Shown here in pieces: positions 1-10,103 of a DNA stretch of 64,000 bases. The DNA is taken from assembly GCF_014697475.1 (NCBI RefSeq), contig NZ_JACJRV010000013.1:62001-126000 (forward strand), written 5' to 3'. Each line of letters begins with the position of its first letter. The first letter of the stretch is position 1. Below the pieces are notes generated by a model. It saw only the letters and a list, made by a program, of their open reading frames with translations, did no database searches and had not been told where the DNA came from. Source of the DNA: Nostoc sp. FACHB-152. Lineage in GTDB: Bacteria; Cyanobacteriota; Cyanobacteriia; Cyanobacteriales; Nostocaceae. Made by a program: the position numbers and the translations under genes.

Positions 1-2925
1 GGCCGTAAACTCAGAAGCTACTTGCTTAACATCTAAAGTTTGCTTGCCTTTAAAACTTAACATCACCAAGGATAAATCCTGCTGTCCTGGTATAGCCCGG
101 ATTTGAGCCGTCAAATCAAGGATATTCAGGTGAGGACTATCGATGTCCAATATAGCCAGGTCAAACCCCTGCTGTTGCATCAAATCCAAAGCAGCACTTA
201 ATTTTACAGGTTGGACACTGATTCCCAAGCTCTGAAGTTGCCAAGTTAAGCATATGTTTAAATGGGCGTTATCGCCTACCAGCAGTAATCGCTTACCGAC
301 AAGTTCGGGATATATGTTGCTAGAACTGTCAATGGTAGAAGGATCAACTTGCAGCATGAGGGTGAAGTAAAAAGTAGAACCTTTGCCAGTTTCACTTTCC
401 ACCCACATTCTGCCCCCCATAATCTCGCTGAGACGCTTGCTAATCGCTAATCCTAAACCAGTACCGCCATAACGCCGAGTCATGGAAGCATCGACTTGGC
501 TAAAGGGTTTAAATAGTCGATCTAAGAGATCGCTAGCTATGCCAATACCTGTATCGCTAACTGCAAACAGAAATTCATAATATACATGATCGCCATCTGT
601 GGCTGCTTGTGGAAGCACCGGCTGCACAGAGATTTTGACAGCGACTTCTCCAACATGGGTGAACTTGACAGCATTGCTGACTAAATTCCAGAGAATCTGG
701 CGCAAGCGGGTAATATCACCAATAATGAGAGTTGGTGTTTGTGGCTGCAATTGATACATCAGTTCGATGCCTTTTAAGGCTGCTTGCGGAGCCAGCAAAT
801 CTAAGGCTTCTTCGACACAAACTTGCAAATCAAAGGGCTGTTCTTCTAACTCTAAATTGCCAGATTCAATCTTAGAAAAGTCGAGAATGTCATTGATAAT
901 AGTTAATAATGCATCGCCACTGTTACGGATAGTTTCTACATAGTCGATTTGCTCAGGCTTGAGGCGAGTATCTAAAAGTAATCCAGTCATACCAATGATC
1001 GCATTCATGGGAGTGCGAATTTCATGGCTCATGGTGGCGAGGAAATTACTCTTAGCCATATTGGCAGCCTCAGCTGCTTGTTTAGCAACACTGAGTTCTT
1101 TGTTTTGCTGTGCTAACAGATTGGCTTGCAGGGTTTCCTGTGCTAGAAATTGGGCTTGGGTGAGGGCAATACCCATTTGATCAGCTAGATGTTTGAGAAG
1201 ATCCAGTTCTAATTCAGTCCATTGTCTAGGGCGATCGCACTGATGAGCAATCAATAGCCCCCACAAATCTTCCCTGACCAAAATCGGTACGACCAAATTG
1301 GCTTTCACCTGAAATTGCTTTAAAAATTCTACATGGCAAGGTTGTAATCCTGCTTGCTCTACATTGGGAATGACACTAATTCGTCCTTGACGATACAAGT
1401 CTAGATATTTATAAAAACAAGGATCGTAAATATCCTGTTCTAAGGTAGCTGACCATCCTGAAATTACCGCCTCCTGCACAACTTTGCCAGAACCATTAGA
1501 GTTAATTTGGAAGATTAAAACGCGATCAGCCTGCAAAATACGCTGAACTTCCGTTACTGTTGTCTGGAGAATTTTTTCTAGTTGCAAAGATTGACGAATT
1601 TCTTCAGTAATTTGCTTTAGTAGCAGAGCGCGTTGGTACTGATGCTGTAGCTCTTCTTCTGCCTTTTTGCGTTCAGTAATATCTAAGTGGGTTCCCACCA
1701 TTCTCAGGAATTTTCCTGAGAAATCGCGGTTTACCAACTTACCCCGATCAAGAATCCACTTCCATTTTCCTGATTTCGTTAAAAAGCGCGCTTCTGCCTC
1801 ATAAAAAGGTGTAATACCCTTGATGTGATCTATCATTCGCTGTCGCATCAAGCGTCGGTCTTCTGGATGAACCAACCTATTGATAACTTTAATATCGTCT
1901 TCTAGTTCGTCTGGATGATAGCCCAGCATCGTGTACCAGCGTGGGCTACGATAAATTTCTCCAGTTGCTAAGTTCCAGTCCCAAAGCCCTTCTTCTACTG
2001 CGTCGAGTGCTAACTTTAACTGTTCTTCACTTGATCTCAGGTTATTTTCTGATTGCTTTCTGAGGGTAATATCACGATATTTCCATAAATGACCATAAAA
2101 TTTGTTATCAACCACAATGGGTGCATAGTCTTGTTCCAAGATTCGCCCATCTTTGAGTTGCCATTCTTGATGGGTAACTATTCCGCCAACGCTCAGGATT
2201 TCATCTAAGCGTTGAATAAATCTTTCCGGCTCAACAAAAAGCTGCTTGCTCGCTTCAGATGCTTGCCGACAATCTATGCCGTTTAAAGCTTCGGGAGCCA
2301 CTGGAATATTAAATAAATTACAAAACTCTTGATTTGCCAGCACAACATTTCGGTTTTCGTCTTCTAGCAAAACACCAATTTGTAAACTTTCAATCAGAGT
2401 TCTGAGCCTATAAGCTGTGGCTCTTAATTCTGCTCGTTGTTCTGTGAGTTTCGTGGTGAGTTTTTTGGCATCTGTCAGCGCGGAATTTTTGGCTTGTAAC
2501 AGAAATAAATAATCAGAAACTGAGTCATATAAAGGAAAATCATCGATGCTCAGTTCTAGCTTTTTGAGAGCAGTAATTTCTGTCATCCAGGGAGAGCCAA
2601 GAAATATCAGATAATTGCTATCTTCCGCATATACTATTTGTCCTTTCAGCTGCATTTCTTTGTGGAGAGATTGCAGGAGAAAAAGCGATCGCGTTTGTTG
2701 GCAAATAGCTTCAAAGCTAACTGGACAGTTGGGACGATTGATTTTGAAATGTTCGTCTAGGGAACTGTTGAGGATTGAAATCGGTTCTAAAATGCGCCCC
2801 AGTACTTCACCTACCTGAACAATCTTCATCTGCCGATCAATTACCAGATGGAAGGGAAACAACGCCGCAAATTGATCAGCACTAAGACTGAATTGATTTA
2901 AACCAATAGCATGATTATTGGTCAT
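1..2925 (-). CDS. H-NOX-associated hybrid sensor histidine kinase (partial, 3' end outside window)
   Basis: At least 975 codons are open from an ATG that overlaps the 3' end of the H-NOX gene by 11 nt to the window edge; no stop is seen. Domains in order: an HNOBA (haem-NO-binding-associated) domain at about residues 20-135 ([17 protein letters not shown]), a coiled coil, PAS (about 175-300), a PAS_3-type PAS (about 305-425), GAF (about 440-590), HisKA with phospho-acceptor His634 in SHEIRTPMN, an HATPase with GTGLGLAI near residue 825, and a receiver-like domain near 880-975. The receiver keeps the central Asp (AILDID) but its acidic pocket reads LVGDN instead of a D-D pair. It probably relays the NO/O2 state of the partner H-NOX protein by autophosphorylation. 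The family assignment is firm; the downstream output lies outside the window. Confidence 0.88.
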   Translation of the reverse strand, partial: MTNNHAIGLNQFSLSADQFAALFPFHLVIDRQMKIVQVGEVLGRILEPISILNSSLDEHFKINRPNCPVSFEAICQQTRSLFLLQSLHKEMQLKGQIVYAEDSNYLIFLGSPWMTEITALKKLELSIDDFPLYDSVSDYLFLLQAKNSALTDAKKLTTKLTEQRAELRATAYRLRTLIESLQIGVLLEDENRNVVLANQEFCNLFNIPVAPEALNGIDCRQASEASKQLFVEPERFIQRLDEILSVGGIVTHQEWQLKDGRILEQDYAPIVVDNKFYGHLWKYRDITLRKQSENNLRSSEEQLKLALDAVEEGLWDWNLATGEIYRSPRWYTMLGYHPDELEDDIKVINRLVHPEDRRLMRQRMIDHIKGITPFYEAEARFLTKSGKWKWILDRGKLVNRDFSGKFLRMVGTHLDITERKKAEEELQHQYQRALLLKQITEEIRQSLQLEKILQTTVTEVQRILQADRVLIFQINSNGSGKVVQEAVISGWSATLEQDIYDPCFYKYLDLYRQGRISVIPNVEQAGLQPCHVEFLKQFQVKANLVVPILVREDLWGLLIAHQCDRPRQWTELELDLLKHLADQMGIALTQAQFLAQETLQANLLAQQNKELSVAKQAAEAANMAKSNFLATMSHEIRTPMNAIIGMTGLLLDTRLKPEQIDYVETIRNSGDALLTIINDILDFSKIESGNLELEEQPFDLQVCVEEALDLLAPQAALKGIELMYQLQPQTPTLIIGDITRLRQILWNLVSNAVKFTHVGEVAVKISVQPVLPQAATDGDHVYYEFLFAVSDTGIGIASDLLDRLFKPFSQVDASMTRRYGGTGLGLAISKRLSEIMGGRMWVESETGKGSTFYFTLMLQVDPSTIDSSSNIYPELVGKRLLLVGDNAHLNICLTWQLQSLGISVQPVKLSAALDLMQQQGFDLAILDIDSPHLNILDLTAQIRAIPGQQDLSLVMLSFKGKQTLDVKQVASEFTA

Positions 2926-3484
2926 TGGACTGGGAATCTGAGTATTTAATAGAGAAGATATCGTGAGGATCTCCTTGCTCACGAAAATTAGTTTGGATAA
3001 CATCCACATTTGTGTGAAAGCGTTTTCCCAATCCGTGCAGTAAACCAATTACCATTGGGGCTAATCCTTTTCGATTAGATTGATAGTGGAGTTTCATAGA
3101 GTGATCGTTTTGATGCTCACACTCAAAAGATGGAGGGCAAAGTTCGGAAAAACTCAAACCCACTCTGGCATGAAGGTTGTCAAGATTTTCTATAAACTGG
3201 GGTAACGAGGTTCCGGCACTGGCTAAAAGCTCTCCATAGCCTTCTTCGGCAGTATAATTAACCCAGTATTCTCCAAAGGCTTTCAGAATTTCGTGTGCAG
3301 GTGTATTCAATACCTCACAAGCAGCTTCAACTAAACGATAGGTAACATCGTCAGCATAGCTATCCATACCAATAAAAAAGTCAATATCTTCAAGTTCGGC
3401 CTTTCGCTTGATAGTTTCCCAAGTATCTTCACCGTGGTACTTGCAAACCATGTCTTGAATTGCTTTGTTAACTAAACCATACAT
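2915..3484 (-). CDS. H-NOX haem NO/O2-binding sensor protein
   Basis: A stand-alone 189-aa H-NOX domain protein, the usual length for cyanobacterial members such as the structurally known Nostoc protein. It binds b-type haem and senses NO or O2. Visible hallmarks are the proximal haem ligand His in [12 protein letters not shown], the porphyrin-carboxylate clamp Y-x-S-x-R (YQSNR), and the N-terminus [13 protein letters not shown]. An AAGGAGT ribosome binding site precedes the ATG. The following histidine kinase starts inside its last codons (ATGACCAATAA overlap), which implies translational coupling and a cognate sensor-kinase pair. The upstream 327 bp separate it from the phycobilisome genes. 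Confidence 0.95.
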   Translation of the reverse strand: MYGLVNKAIQDMVCKYHGEDTWETIKRKAELEDIDFFIGMDSYADDVTYRLVEAACEVLNTPAHEILKAFGEYWVNYTAEEGYGELLASAGTSLPQFIENLDNLHARVGLSFSELCPPSFECEHQNDHSMKLHYQSNRKGLAPMVIGLLHGLGKRFHTNVDVIQTNFREQGDPHDIFSIKYSDSQSNDQ

Positions 3485-3810
3485 TGACTTAACTCCTTTG
3501 TGCAGAAAAACAGTAAATATACTTTGTCTAACCTGAGAAAGTTATACCAATTCAAATAATGTTTGCAACAGATACCCCACCCGCCTGACGGCACCCTCCC
3601 CTTGGCAAGGGGAGGGTTGGGGAGGGGTCTTATTTATGTGTCGCATTCTTTTTTCAAATTGGTATTAGTTCAGTTTATAAGAAAAAATTAAAAACAACTG
3701 GGTCTAGTCTTCACTCAACGCAATATCCAACTAACAAATAAGCTGCTGGTTATTACATCAACGCAAAAACTAGACCCAGTATAAAATTTTAGCCAACTAG
3801 ATTTTCAATC
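3485..3810. other. Intergenic region with G/C-rich inverted repeat
   Basis: No gene is seen between cpcG4 and the H-NOX gene. The stretch holds a perfect 11-bp inverted repeat (CCCTCCCCTTG, one central base, CAAGGGGAGGG) at about 3594-3616, followed by TTGGGGAGGGG. This is one of the C/G-rich hairpin repeats that occur between genes elsewhere in the window (for example 31364-31441). It may end the cpc transcript or be a dispersed element. The H-NOX promoter must lie here or further upstream. Confidence 0.5.
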
Positions 3811-4578
3811 TTAGCGTCGGCTACCGCCACGGTAAGGCACTGCACTCATATAATCAATATCAAATGCAGAGAGTTTTTGGCCGTAGTTACCACTTGGATT
3901 GATGGCTGCTGCCAAATCTGCAAATTTGCGTGGATCGCCTTCTGCAAGCCGTTTTTCTTGGAACTTGCGGGTGTAGAATTTGTCCAAAGTAAAACGCCAG
4001 TCGGTTTGAACTGTACCTGCTTTTTCTTGGAAGTCTTCGCCGTAGCGAGGTGTAACCAAGTTGTGAGGACGACCTTCTAAGCGTTTACGTTGGTAAGGTA
4101 CGGTATTTTCGCCAAAGCTTTGGCTGTATTCTTCGCTGTCTAATAAAGCATCAACAAAGCCACCAAAACCTTTGGTTCCAATTACAATTGACCAAGCGAT
4201 TTCTTCTTCTTTGTTGTAAGCAGAACGACCTAATAGACGTTTGAGTGTAATGTCAACTAAACGGTAGTTGTTGTTAACTGAAACCACCAAACGATAAAAG
4301 GCTTCAGATTTGGCTAAACCACGGATAAAGTCACGCACGGAGATTGCGCCAGTTTTGAGTTGAGATTCTAAAGTTACTTGGCGGTTGAACTTCAGAATTT
4401 CATGTTCGCTAAAAACTTGGCGGTAAGCTGCCCAAATAATGTTTTGGATATCAGTATAAGAACTGACATCTTCTATACGATAGATATAAGGTGTATTTTC
4501 ATTTTGGTCAGCGATACCAAAGCTTTTAACCCGGTGATTTTGACTGCTTGGTTTGTATTGAAGTAATGGCAGTGCCAT
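3811..4578 (-). CDS. cpcG4: Phycobilisome rod-core linker CpcG4
   Basis: A 255-aa rod-core linker that attaches phycocyanin rods to the allophycocyanin core. The PBS_linker_poly domain covers about residues 20-180, with typical segments [36 protein letters not shown] and [14 protein letters not shown]. It starts [17 protein letters not shown], the conserved CpcG N-terminus. It is the last of four tandem cpcG paralogues (the array order known from Anabaena PCC 7120). The C-terminal ~75 residues diverge from the other copies and lack a membrane helix, so this is a soluble type and presumably binds a core cylinder. Confidence 0.93.
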   Translation of the reverse strand: MALPLLQYKPSSQNHRVKSFGIADQNENTPYIYRIEDVSSYTDIQNIIWAAYRQVFSEHEILKFNRQVTLESQLKTGAISVRDFIRGLAKSEAFYRLVVSVNNNYRLVDITLKRLLGRSAYNKEEEIAWSIVIGTKGFGGFVDALLDSEEYSQSFGENTVPYQRKRLEGRPHNLVTPRYGEDFQEKAGTVQTDWRFTLDKFYTRKFQEKRLAEGDPRKFADLAAAINPSGNYGQKLSAFDIDYMSAVPYRGGSRR

Positions 4579-4689
4579 GCTACTTTTTTCCTCTTATTAA
4601 CAGATTACGCAGAGATTTAGCTGGTTACAAATGAGGAGGCTGATCGCTCAAATCCTCACTCATGCTTTATCTATTCTCCCGCATATAGG

Positions 4690-5403
4690 TTAGAAGCCAG
4701 TATTGATTCCTAACCAATTTAGTACCAGCAAGAAAGTTATTCCTGCGGACATTACTAGTAATACGCCTAACAGTGCCGCGCCATCAAGGTTTTGGTTAGA
4801 TATATATGACAAGGAGCGATAACGCCCAATGTTAACAATACCTGCTCTGTCTCGATAGTCAGCACCATAGCGGGGAGTAAAGCTGAATGGTCGGTCTACA
4901 GTCATGCGTTTGCGCTGATAGGGTACAGTGTAGTCACCAAAGGCTTGAGTGTATTCTTCACTGTCAATCAGAGCATCGACAAATCCATTCCAACCGCGAG
5001 TGGCGATTTGAATAGACCAGGCTATTTCTTCTTCCCGATTATAAGGAGCGCGACCCAACAAACGTTTCAGACACATTTCTACCAGCCGATAGTTATTATT
5101 TGGTGTAACAACTAACTGATAAAATCGCTGTGATTTAGCCAAACCTCGGATAAAATCTCTAACCGTGATTGACCGATTTTTGAGTTGGGTTTCTAGGGCT
5201 ATTTGGCGGTTAAATTTAAGAATTTCCTGCTCATTGAAGACTTGGCGATAAGCTGCCCAAATCAGTCTTTCAATTTCACTAGGAGAGTTAGCTGTTTCTA
5301 AACGGTAGATATAAGGTGTATCTTCGTTTACATCTGCCGTACCAAAGCTACTAACTCTTTGATTTTGAGTTGTGGGTTTGTATTCCAGTAAAGGTAATGC
5401 CAT
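4690..5403 (-). CDS. cpcG3: Membrane-anchored rod linker CpcG3 (CpcL type)
   Basis: A 237-aa CpcG-family linker. The start is placed at [17 protein letters not shown] (5403), because all four paralogues begin this way; an upstream in-frame ATG would add six unconserved residues. The linker domain is followed by a hydrophobic C-terminal helix (GALLGVLL... [12 protein letters not shown] type, about residues 208-233). That tail marks the CpcL subtype, known from other cyanobacteria to anchor coreless phycocyanin rods in the thylakoid membrane next to photosystem I. It lacks the long soluble tail of CpcG1, CpcG2 and CpcG4. The PSI role is inferred from family knowledge. Confidence 0.92.
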   Translation of the reverse strand: MALPLLEYKPTTQNQRVSSFGTADVNEDTPYIYRLETANSPSEIERLIWAAYRQVFNEQEILKFNRQIALETQLKNRSITVRDFIRGLAKSQRFYQLVVTPNNNYRLVEMCLKRLLGRAPYNREEEIAWSIQIATRGWNGFVDALIDSEEYTQAFGDYTVPYQRKRMTVDRPFSFTPRYGADYRDRAGIVNIGRYRSLSYISNQNLDGAALLGVLLVMSAGITFLLVLNWLGINTGF

Positions 5404-5575
5404 ACTAAAGACCGCCTTCATAATAAGGTTGGCATCTTATACCCAGTCCGTCTTAATTACTGATCATTTTTCATGATGAGTATTTAAGCGGTAAAACATT
5501 TAGAAGGTTGTCAGTTGGCTTTTGCAAACTTTGTTTCCTTCTTATACCTTTATCAAACCACTGAAAAAAACGCCC

Positions 5576-6319
5576 TTACCGCACGGGGAAATTAGCACTG
5601 GAATTGATGGACACCGCAATACCTTTGGGTACGGTTTCTCTGGTGGTGTCGGGAATTTTGATATTGGCAATATTAACTGGTGTGTAGCTAACTGTTCTAA
5701 TGCTGAGGGAATTAGCCAACGCCAAGAAGTTTTTGATGTCGCCTTCTATATAACGAGCGTCTTCTAGCTTGTCGCGCCAATAATTGTTGTAGCGAGGGGT
5801 AACTAGGTTAAAAGGTCTATCTTTATAACGACGGCGTTGGAAAGGAACTATGTTTTCGCCAAAGTTGGTGATATATTCGTCAGAATCAATCAAGGCATCA
5901 ACAAAACCATCCCAACCAACAGTTGCTATTTTGATTGACCAAGAAATCTCTTCGTCTTTATTATAAGGCGCACGACCTAAAAACCGTTTCAGGGCAATTT
6001 CTACTAAACGGTAGTTAGAATTAGTCTCGATTACTAATGTGCGAAAAGATTCAGATTTAGCTAAACCTCTAATAAAGTCACGCACAGTAATAGCACGATT
6101 TTTGACCTGAGATTCTAAGTTGCTTTGGCGGAAGAATTTCAGGATTTCGTGTTCGCTGAAGACTTGACGGTAGGCTGCCCAAATTAATTCTTGAACGTCA
6201 CCACTGTCAGCGCAGTCTTCTATACGGTAGGGTCTAGGGGTATTTTCGTTGGGAATTTCGTAACCAGGGACGCGCTGGTTTTGGGAACTGGGTTTGTATT
6301 CTAGTAAAGGTATTGCCAT
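5576..6319 (-). CDS. cpcG2: Phycobilisome rod-core linker CpcG2
   Basis: A 247-aa rod-core linker beginning [17 protein letters not shown]. The linker domain is at about residues 20-180 ([49 protein letters not shown]). The tail contains NIKIPDTTRE, a motif shared with CpcG1 ([10 protein letters not shown]) and probably used for core attachment. It is second of four tandem cpcG genes; the short spacer to cpcG1 contains three GGTCATT heptamers. Confidence 0.93.
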   Translation of the reverse strand: MAIPLLEYKPSSQNQRVPGYEIPNENTPRPYRIEDCADSGDVQELIWAAYRQVFSEHEILKFFRQSNLESQVKNRAITVRDFIRGLAKSESFRTLVIETNSNYRLVEIALKRFLGRAPYNKDEEISWSIKIATVGWDGFVDALIDSDEYITNFGENIVPFQRRRYKDRPFNLVTPRYNNYWRDKLEDARYIEGDIKNFLALANSLSIRTVSYTPVNIANIKIPDTTRETVPKGIAVSINSSANFPVR

Positions 6320-6329
6320 AATTTTAAGG

Positions 6330-6360
6330 TTTGGTCATTGGTCATTGGTCATTGGTCAAT
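6330..6360. repeat. Short tandem heptamer repeat (STRR-like)
   Basis: About four copies of GGTCATT run in tandem between cpcG1 and cpcG2. Similar heptamers occur at 23441-23461 (GTCATTG), 7881-7898 (AGTCAAT) and 24967-24994 (AGGCAAT). Tandem heptamers of this kind are characteristic of heterocystous cyanobacteria. Confidence 0.8.
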
Positions 6361-6384
6361 AGCTGACTGTTAACTACTGACTCT

Positions 6385-7224
6385 TTAGGTTGTGCGGTTA
6401 CCGGGAAGATAACGGTAAGGCAGTGCAACGGCTGTTGGTTTAACTGTTGGTTGCGGAGTACCAACTTCACGGCTGTTGTCGGGAATTTTGATGTCTTTGA
6501 TTTGGGAGACAACCGAAGCGGTTATGCGTTGATAATTACGTTCGCCGGTAATCATGTTCCCAGCCATTGCTAAGAAGTTGGTGGGAATGACGCGACGAAT
6601 TTCTTCTTTAGAGGCATAACCTGTGGTACGTGCGCTGTAGAAGGAACGACCACCTAAGAAGTTCATGGTCTGGCGATCGCGCCAGTAATTGTTGTAGCGT
6701 GGGTTAACTAAGTTAAAGGGTCTATCTTTGAAGCGACGGCGTTGGTAAGGTACGATATCATCGCCAAAGTTTTGTTGATATTCGTCGCTGTCTAGTAATG
6801 CGTCGATAAAACCATGTAGACCTTTGGTGGCAATGACGATTGACCAGGCAATTTCCTCATCTTTATTATAAGCTGCGCGTCCTAAGAAGCGTTTTAAGAT
6901 GAGGTCAACTAAACGGTAGTTGGAGTTAATGTCTGCTACCTGTGTCCGGAAAACTTCAGATTTACCCAAGCCCCGAATAAAGTCCCGAACTGTAATTGCT
7001 CGATTTCGCAGTTGCGATTCTAAGAAGGTTTGGCGATTGCTTTTGATAATTAAATGTTCGCTGAAAATTTGCCGATATCCTGCCCAGATAATCGCATCAA
7101 TATCTTGATCATCAATAGCAGCCGATAAGCGATAAATAGTTGGGGTATCTTCGTTGGGTACTTCGTAACCTTCTACCCGTTGGTTTTGTGAACTTGGTGA
7201 ATATTCTAAAAGTGGTATTGACAT
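6385..7224 (-). CDS. cpcG1: Phycobilisome rod-core linker CpcG1
   Basis: A 279-aa rod-core linker, the longest of the four paralogues. It begins [17 protein letters not shown]. The linker domain is at about 20-180 ([49 protein letters not shown]), followed by a soluble tail with [10 protein letters not shown]. It lies 40 bp downstream of cpcF and probably belongs to the cpc transcript. It links phycocyanin rods to the allophycocyanin core at the cytoplasmic thylakoid surface. Confidence 0.94.
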   Translation of the reverse strand: MSIPLLEYSPSSQNQRVEGYEVPNEDTPTIYRLSAAIDDQDIDAIIWAGYRQIFSEHLIIKSNRQTFLESQLRNRAITVRDFIRGLGKSEVFRTQVADINSNYRLVDLILKRFLGRAAYNKDEEIAWSIVIATKGLHGFIDALLDSDEYQQNFGDDIVPYQRRRFKDRPFNLVNPRYNNYWRDRQTMNFLGGRSFYSARTTGYASKEEIRRVIPTNFLAMAGNMITGERNYQRITASVVSQIKDIKIPDNSREVGTPQPTVKPTAVALPYRYLPGNRTT

Positions 7225-7264
7225 ATTTACTTTTACCTTGTTTTATGGTATTTAACCTGGACTG

Positions 7265-7864
7265 TTAACCATAAGCTAGTTGCACACGAGCGCGGACTGC
7301 TTTTTCGGTATCGGTTGTGAGCATTTCTCCCAGTCTGGCGGAAATAGGCTGTTGCAAATCGCTATTTTGTGCCAAGGCTTGTAGCCCAACAACAGCAGCA
7401 TACCGAATTGACCACTCAGAGTCTTGAGAAATAAATACAAGTGTTTCTAAGGCTCTTTTGGGGGCTGTATGGCTTTCAGGAAAATCTAGCTTATGCCAGT
7501 GCAAGTTTCCTAAACCTTTGGCAGCAGCACGGCGGACACTAGGGGCAAAGTCTGTAGCAGCTGCACTGATTAATAAATCCAAAGCACGAGGGTCAGCGAT
7601 CGCCGCTAATGTGCGAATCGAATAAGCCCGCGCGCCATAGTTGTAATCATCAATTTGTGATATCAGCTGCGGTACTGCCACTTCTCCCATTTCTGTGAGG
7701 GCAGTTGCCGCTACCGTTGCGGCGGCTGGGTTGTTATAACCAAACACAGCAATTAAGGTAGGAATTGCAGCTATATCTTTTGTTGCTGCCAAGTTCTGCA
7801 CTGCTGTCACCATTTTTGCTGGTGTGTCTGCTAGGGCGACGGCACGAATTAGTTCATCAGTCAT
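7265..7864 (-). CDS. cpcF: Phycocyanin alpha phycocyanobilin lyase, CpcF subunit
   Basis: A 199-aa HEAT-repeat protein made of E-Z/PBS-lyase repeats (LAAIADPRALDLLISAA, DFAPSVRRAAAKGLGNLHW, WSIRYAAVVGLQALA). With CpcE it forms the heterodimer that attaches phycocyanobilin to the alpha-subunit Cys84. Position directly after cpcE and before cpcG1 matches the known cpc operon order. It lacks the NHCQGN isomerase motif of the related PecF, as expected for a simple lyase. Confidence 0.93.
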   Translation of the reverse strand: MTDELIRAVALADTPAKMVTAVQNLAATKDIAAIPTLIAVFGYNNPAAATVAATALTEMGEVAVPQLISQIDDYNYGARAYSIRTLAAIADPRALDLLISAAATDFAPSVRRAAAKGLGNLHWHKLDFPESHTAPKRALETLVFISQDSEWSIRYAAVVGLQALAQNSDLQQPISARLGEMLTTDTEKAVRARVQLAYG

Positions 7865-7880
7865 TTGTGAATAATCAGTT

Positions 7881-7939
7881 AGTCAATAGTCAATAGTCAA
7901 CAGCCATTACTTTTGACTATGAACTATGGACTATTGACT
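7881..7939. repeat. Heptamer repeat forming an inverted repeat between cpcE and cpcF
   Basis: AGTCAATAGTC (7881-7891) is matched by GACTATTGACT (7929-7939), an 11-bp stem, with additional AGTCAAT copies on the left side. It fills the cpcE-cpcF spacer and overlaps the cpcE stop codon, so it could act on mRNA stability or on the relative expression of the two lyase subunits. Confidence 0.65.
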
Positions 7940-8771
7940 ATAAGAGTGAATCCATCAAATTCATTACCCGAATTGCGTCATCAGATATAGATAAACTATC
8001 TAACTCATCTGTAAGCTGATGCTCTAGCAATCCTTTGAGGGCAATAAGTTTGAAGCTATTTTCGACTTTAGCTTGAGCGATCGCTTCTGCTGCTGCCAAA
8101 TACCCAATTGCACCCAAATCCCCTAAGACAACGCGGCGTAATTTCAGATCGTCTGTTACCAACAACATTTGCACTAACCTTTCTCCGTAGATGGGGTTTT
8201 GTGTGAGTTGGTACATAGCTCTGGCTGTGGCGCATTGTACTCGTGGTAATGGATGCTCTAGGAAAGGTTCTATGAGTCCAATTGCCTCAGTTGCGTTAAT
8301 AGCTCCTAAGGCTTCGATGACTGCTTCGTAGGGCTGGGTTAGATGAGGGAGTCCCGGTACTTGCACGGCCTCGGCTACACCCCCATCTAACATTTTGATG
8401 AGTGCGGATGCGGCAGAGCGATCGCGTAACATTTCCAAAGATTGGGCGGCTGCTTCACGCACATAGAAATCAGAACATTCTAGGCATTCAATTAAGCTCG
8501 GTACTGCTCTGGTATCACCTAACTTACCTAATGCTCTAGCTGCATTCCGCCGCAGAGGATAACCTCCGAGTTCTGTTCTATCAGCTTCATCTTGTAATGC
8601 TGCAATCAACGCATCTACAGCGTCTGCTTTTTTAACCCGGAACTTGCCCAGCCACCAAGCTGCATAATAGCGGAGACTTAAATCTGGAGATTGCAGGTTA
8701 GCAATAGCTAGCTCTGGTGTGAGCTGTGGCCCGTTCTCTGCGGGAAATTCTTCCCCACTGGGTTCTATCAT
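7938..8771 (-). CDS. cpcE: Phycocyanin alpha phycocyanobilin lyase, CpcE subunit
   Basis: A 277-aa HEAT-repeat protein with the CpcE/PecE signature LRYYAAWWLGKFRV near the N-terminus and PBS-lyase repeats (YPLRRNAARALGKLGD, DFYVREAAAQSLEMLRD, HPLPRVQCATARAMYQL). It pairs with CpcF to ligate phycocyanobilin to Cys84 of CpcA. It starts 10 bp after cpcD ends, in the cpcBACDEF order. The length is usual for the family. Confidence 0.94.
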   Translation of the reverse strand: MIEPSGEEFPAENGPQLTPELAIANLQSPDLSLRYYAAWWLGKFRVKKADAVDALIAALQDEADRTELGGYPLRRNAARALGKLGDTRAVPSLIECLECSDFYVREAAAQSLEMLRDRSAASALIKMLDGGVAEAVQVPGLPHLTQPYEAVIEALGAINATEAIGLIEPFLEHPLPRVQCATARAMYQLTQNPIYGERLVQMLLVTDDLKLRRVVLGDLGAIGYLAAAEAIAQAKVENSFKLIALKGLLEHQLTDELDSLSISDDAIRVMNLMDSLL

Positions 8772-8781
8772 TGCCAGAGAA

Positions 8782-9024
8782 TTATTCCTCTTCAGCAGTT
8801 AAAGGCTCAATCTTGACGATTTTGCCACCCAGACGGGTAATTCTTTGGTATTCTTCGTTCATCCGGCTGTATGGCACTGTAATAAATACACTACCGCTAT
8901 TGCGAATATTGTATTTATTTTTGTCAGTTTCGGAGTTTTGCCGCAAGCCTACAACTTCGTAACGGAATACCCGGCTAGCAGATGAAGAAACGCTACTAGC
9001 ACCAAGTGTGGTTTGACCGAACAT
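8782..9024 (-). CDS. cpcD: Phycocyanin-associated rod-capping linker CpcD
   Basis: An 80-aa small linker with the CpcD domain (FRYEVVGLRQ ... VFITVPYSRMNEEYQRITRLGGKIVKI). It caps the distal end of phycocyanin rods and limits rod length. The same ~50-residue domain is found at the C-terminus of CpcC and PecC here. It lies between cpcC and cpcE in the operon. Confidence 0.95.
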   Translation of the reverse strand: MFGQTTLGASSVSSSASRVFRYEVVGLRQNSETDKNKYNIRNSGSVFITVPYSRMNEEYQRITRLGGKIVKIEPLTAEEE

Positions 9025-9088
9025 TACTTCTATATCTCCTGTTTGGTTGAAAAATCCCTATTGTCGGCTTTGCTGCCACCAAGCTCTT

Positions 9089-9949
9089 TTATGCTGATGT
9101 AATGCTGACGATTTTGCCGCCTTGCCGATGAATTTGTTGGATTTTGTCAGAAAGCCGCTCGTAAGGTACGATAAAGGCTGTACTGCTTCTTCTCACGCTG
9201 GGGTAGCCGGGAGAGCGAATTCCGGTAACTTCGATGCGATAAACACGATCTTCTTCTCCTACGGCGTTGCCTAAAGTCCGTTTAGGAGCGACATCGTTTG
9301 TCGCACGATAGCCCCAGTTATCATTTGAACCCGAAGGCCCAACAATTGAGGAAGCTTTGTTGCTAGCTAATTCTTGTGCTAGGCGTGATTTTTTACCTTC
9401 AACTTGGGCGCGATCGCTATTTGCATAGCCTCGGTATAACCGGAAGATGCGGTTAAAACCTACTGTTTTCTGCCCTGGTTGAGTTTCAAAACCACGATAG
9501 TAAGGTACGATGCTATCGCCAAAGTTGTTTTGGTACTCTACAGAATCAATATAAGAATCAATTTCTGCGTCGTAGCCTTTTTCTTGATACAAGTCGAGGT
9601 GATAAACAACTTCTGACTCGTCGTAAGGAGCGCGACCCAACAAATGTTTGTAGTTGAGTTCGATCAAACGAGTTTGGAAGCTGTTATAGAAAAACTTGCT
9701 TTTGTAGAGTTCTGATTTGGCAACGCTACGCACAAACTCCCGCACTGTCAGGTTTCCATCCCGCAGGAGTGATTCTGCGCTCTTTAGGCGTTCCGATGCC
9801 ATGATGTAATCATTACCCAAGACTTGCCGATATACGGCACGAATCACGGCTTCGACTTCTTCTCTGCTGGCGTTGGGGCGCAGTTCAACTCGACGTGCTT
9901 CGCTGTAAGGCTCTGTTCCTAGCCTAGATGCTGCTGCTGTAATTGCCAT
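9089..9949 (-). CDS. cpcC: Phycocyanin-associated rod linker CpcC
   Basis: A 286-aa rod linker. The N-terminal PBS_linker_poly domain (about residues 20-180; [52 protein letters not shown]) connects phycocyanin hexamers within the rod. The C-terminal CpcD-like domain (about 235-286) ends in [14 protein letters not shown]. It sits between cpcA and cpcD. Only one cpcC copy is present in this array. Confidence 0.95.
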   Translation of the reverse strand: MAITAAASRLGTEPYSEARRVELRPNASREEVEAVIRAVYRQVLGNDYIMASERLKSAESLLRDGNLTVREFVRSVAKSELYKSKFFYNSFQTRLIELNYKHLLGRAPYDESEVVYHLDLYQEKGYDAEIDSYIDSVEYQNNFGDSIVPYYRGFETQPGQKTVGFNRIFRLYRGYANSDRAQVEGKKSRLAQELASNKASSIVGPSGSNDNWGYRATNDVAPKRTLGNAVGEEDRVYRIEVTGIRSPGYPSVRRSSTAFIVPYERLSDKIQQIHRQGGKIVSITSA

Positions 9950-10027
9950 TTTTTATCCCCCTATTGATGTTCGGCTGCTAGTGCCGACTGCTTGCTCAAA
10001 TAAGCCTTCTATTTATCCCTAGATAAA

Positions 10028-10096
10028 ACTATGCCCGGAGCCAGATCCAACTGCTAGGTGATTCCATCCAGCACTTGCATCCCTCTCCGGGCAGAA
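10028..10096 (-). terminator. Stem-loop between cpcA and cpcC
   Basis: On the plus strand TGCCCGGAG (about 10031-10039) pairs with CTCCGGGCA (about 10086-10094), a 9-bp G/C-rich stem. It lies just downstream of cpcA. In other cyanobacteria a hairpin at this place attenuates transcription or protects the abundant cpcBA transcript relative to linker genes; that role is inferred here. Confidence 0.6.
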
Positions 10097-10103
10097 AAAC
10101 TAT

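Noticed and set aside
6330-6360. Tandem heptamers as a CRISPR array
   Set aside because: Units are 7 bp without spacers; they are STRR-type repeats. No cas genes occur in the window.
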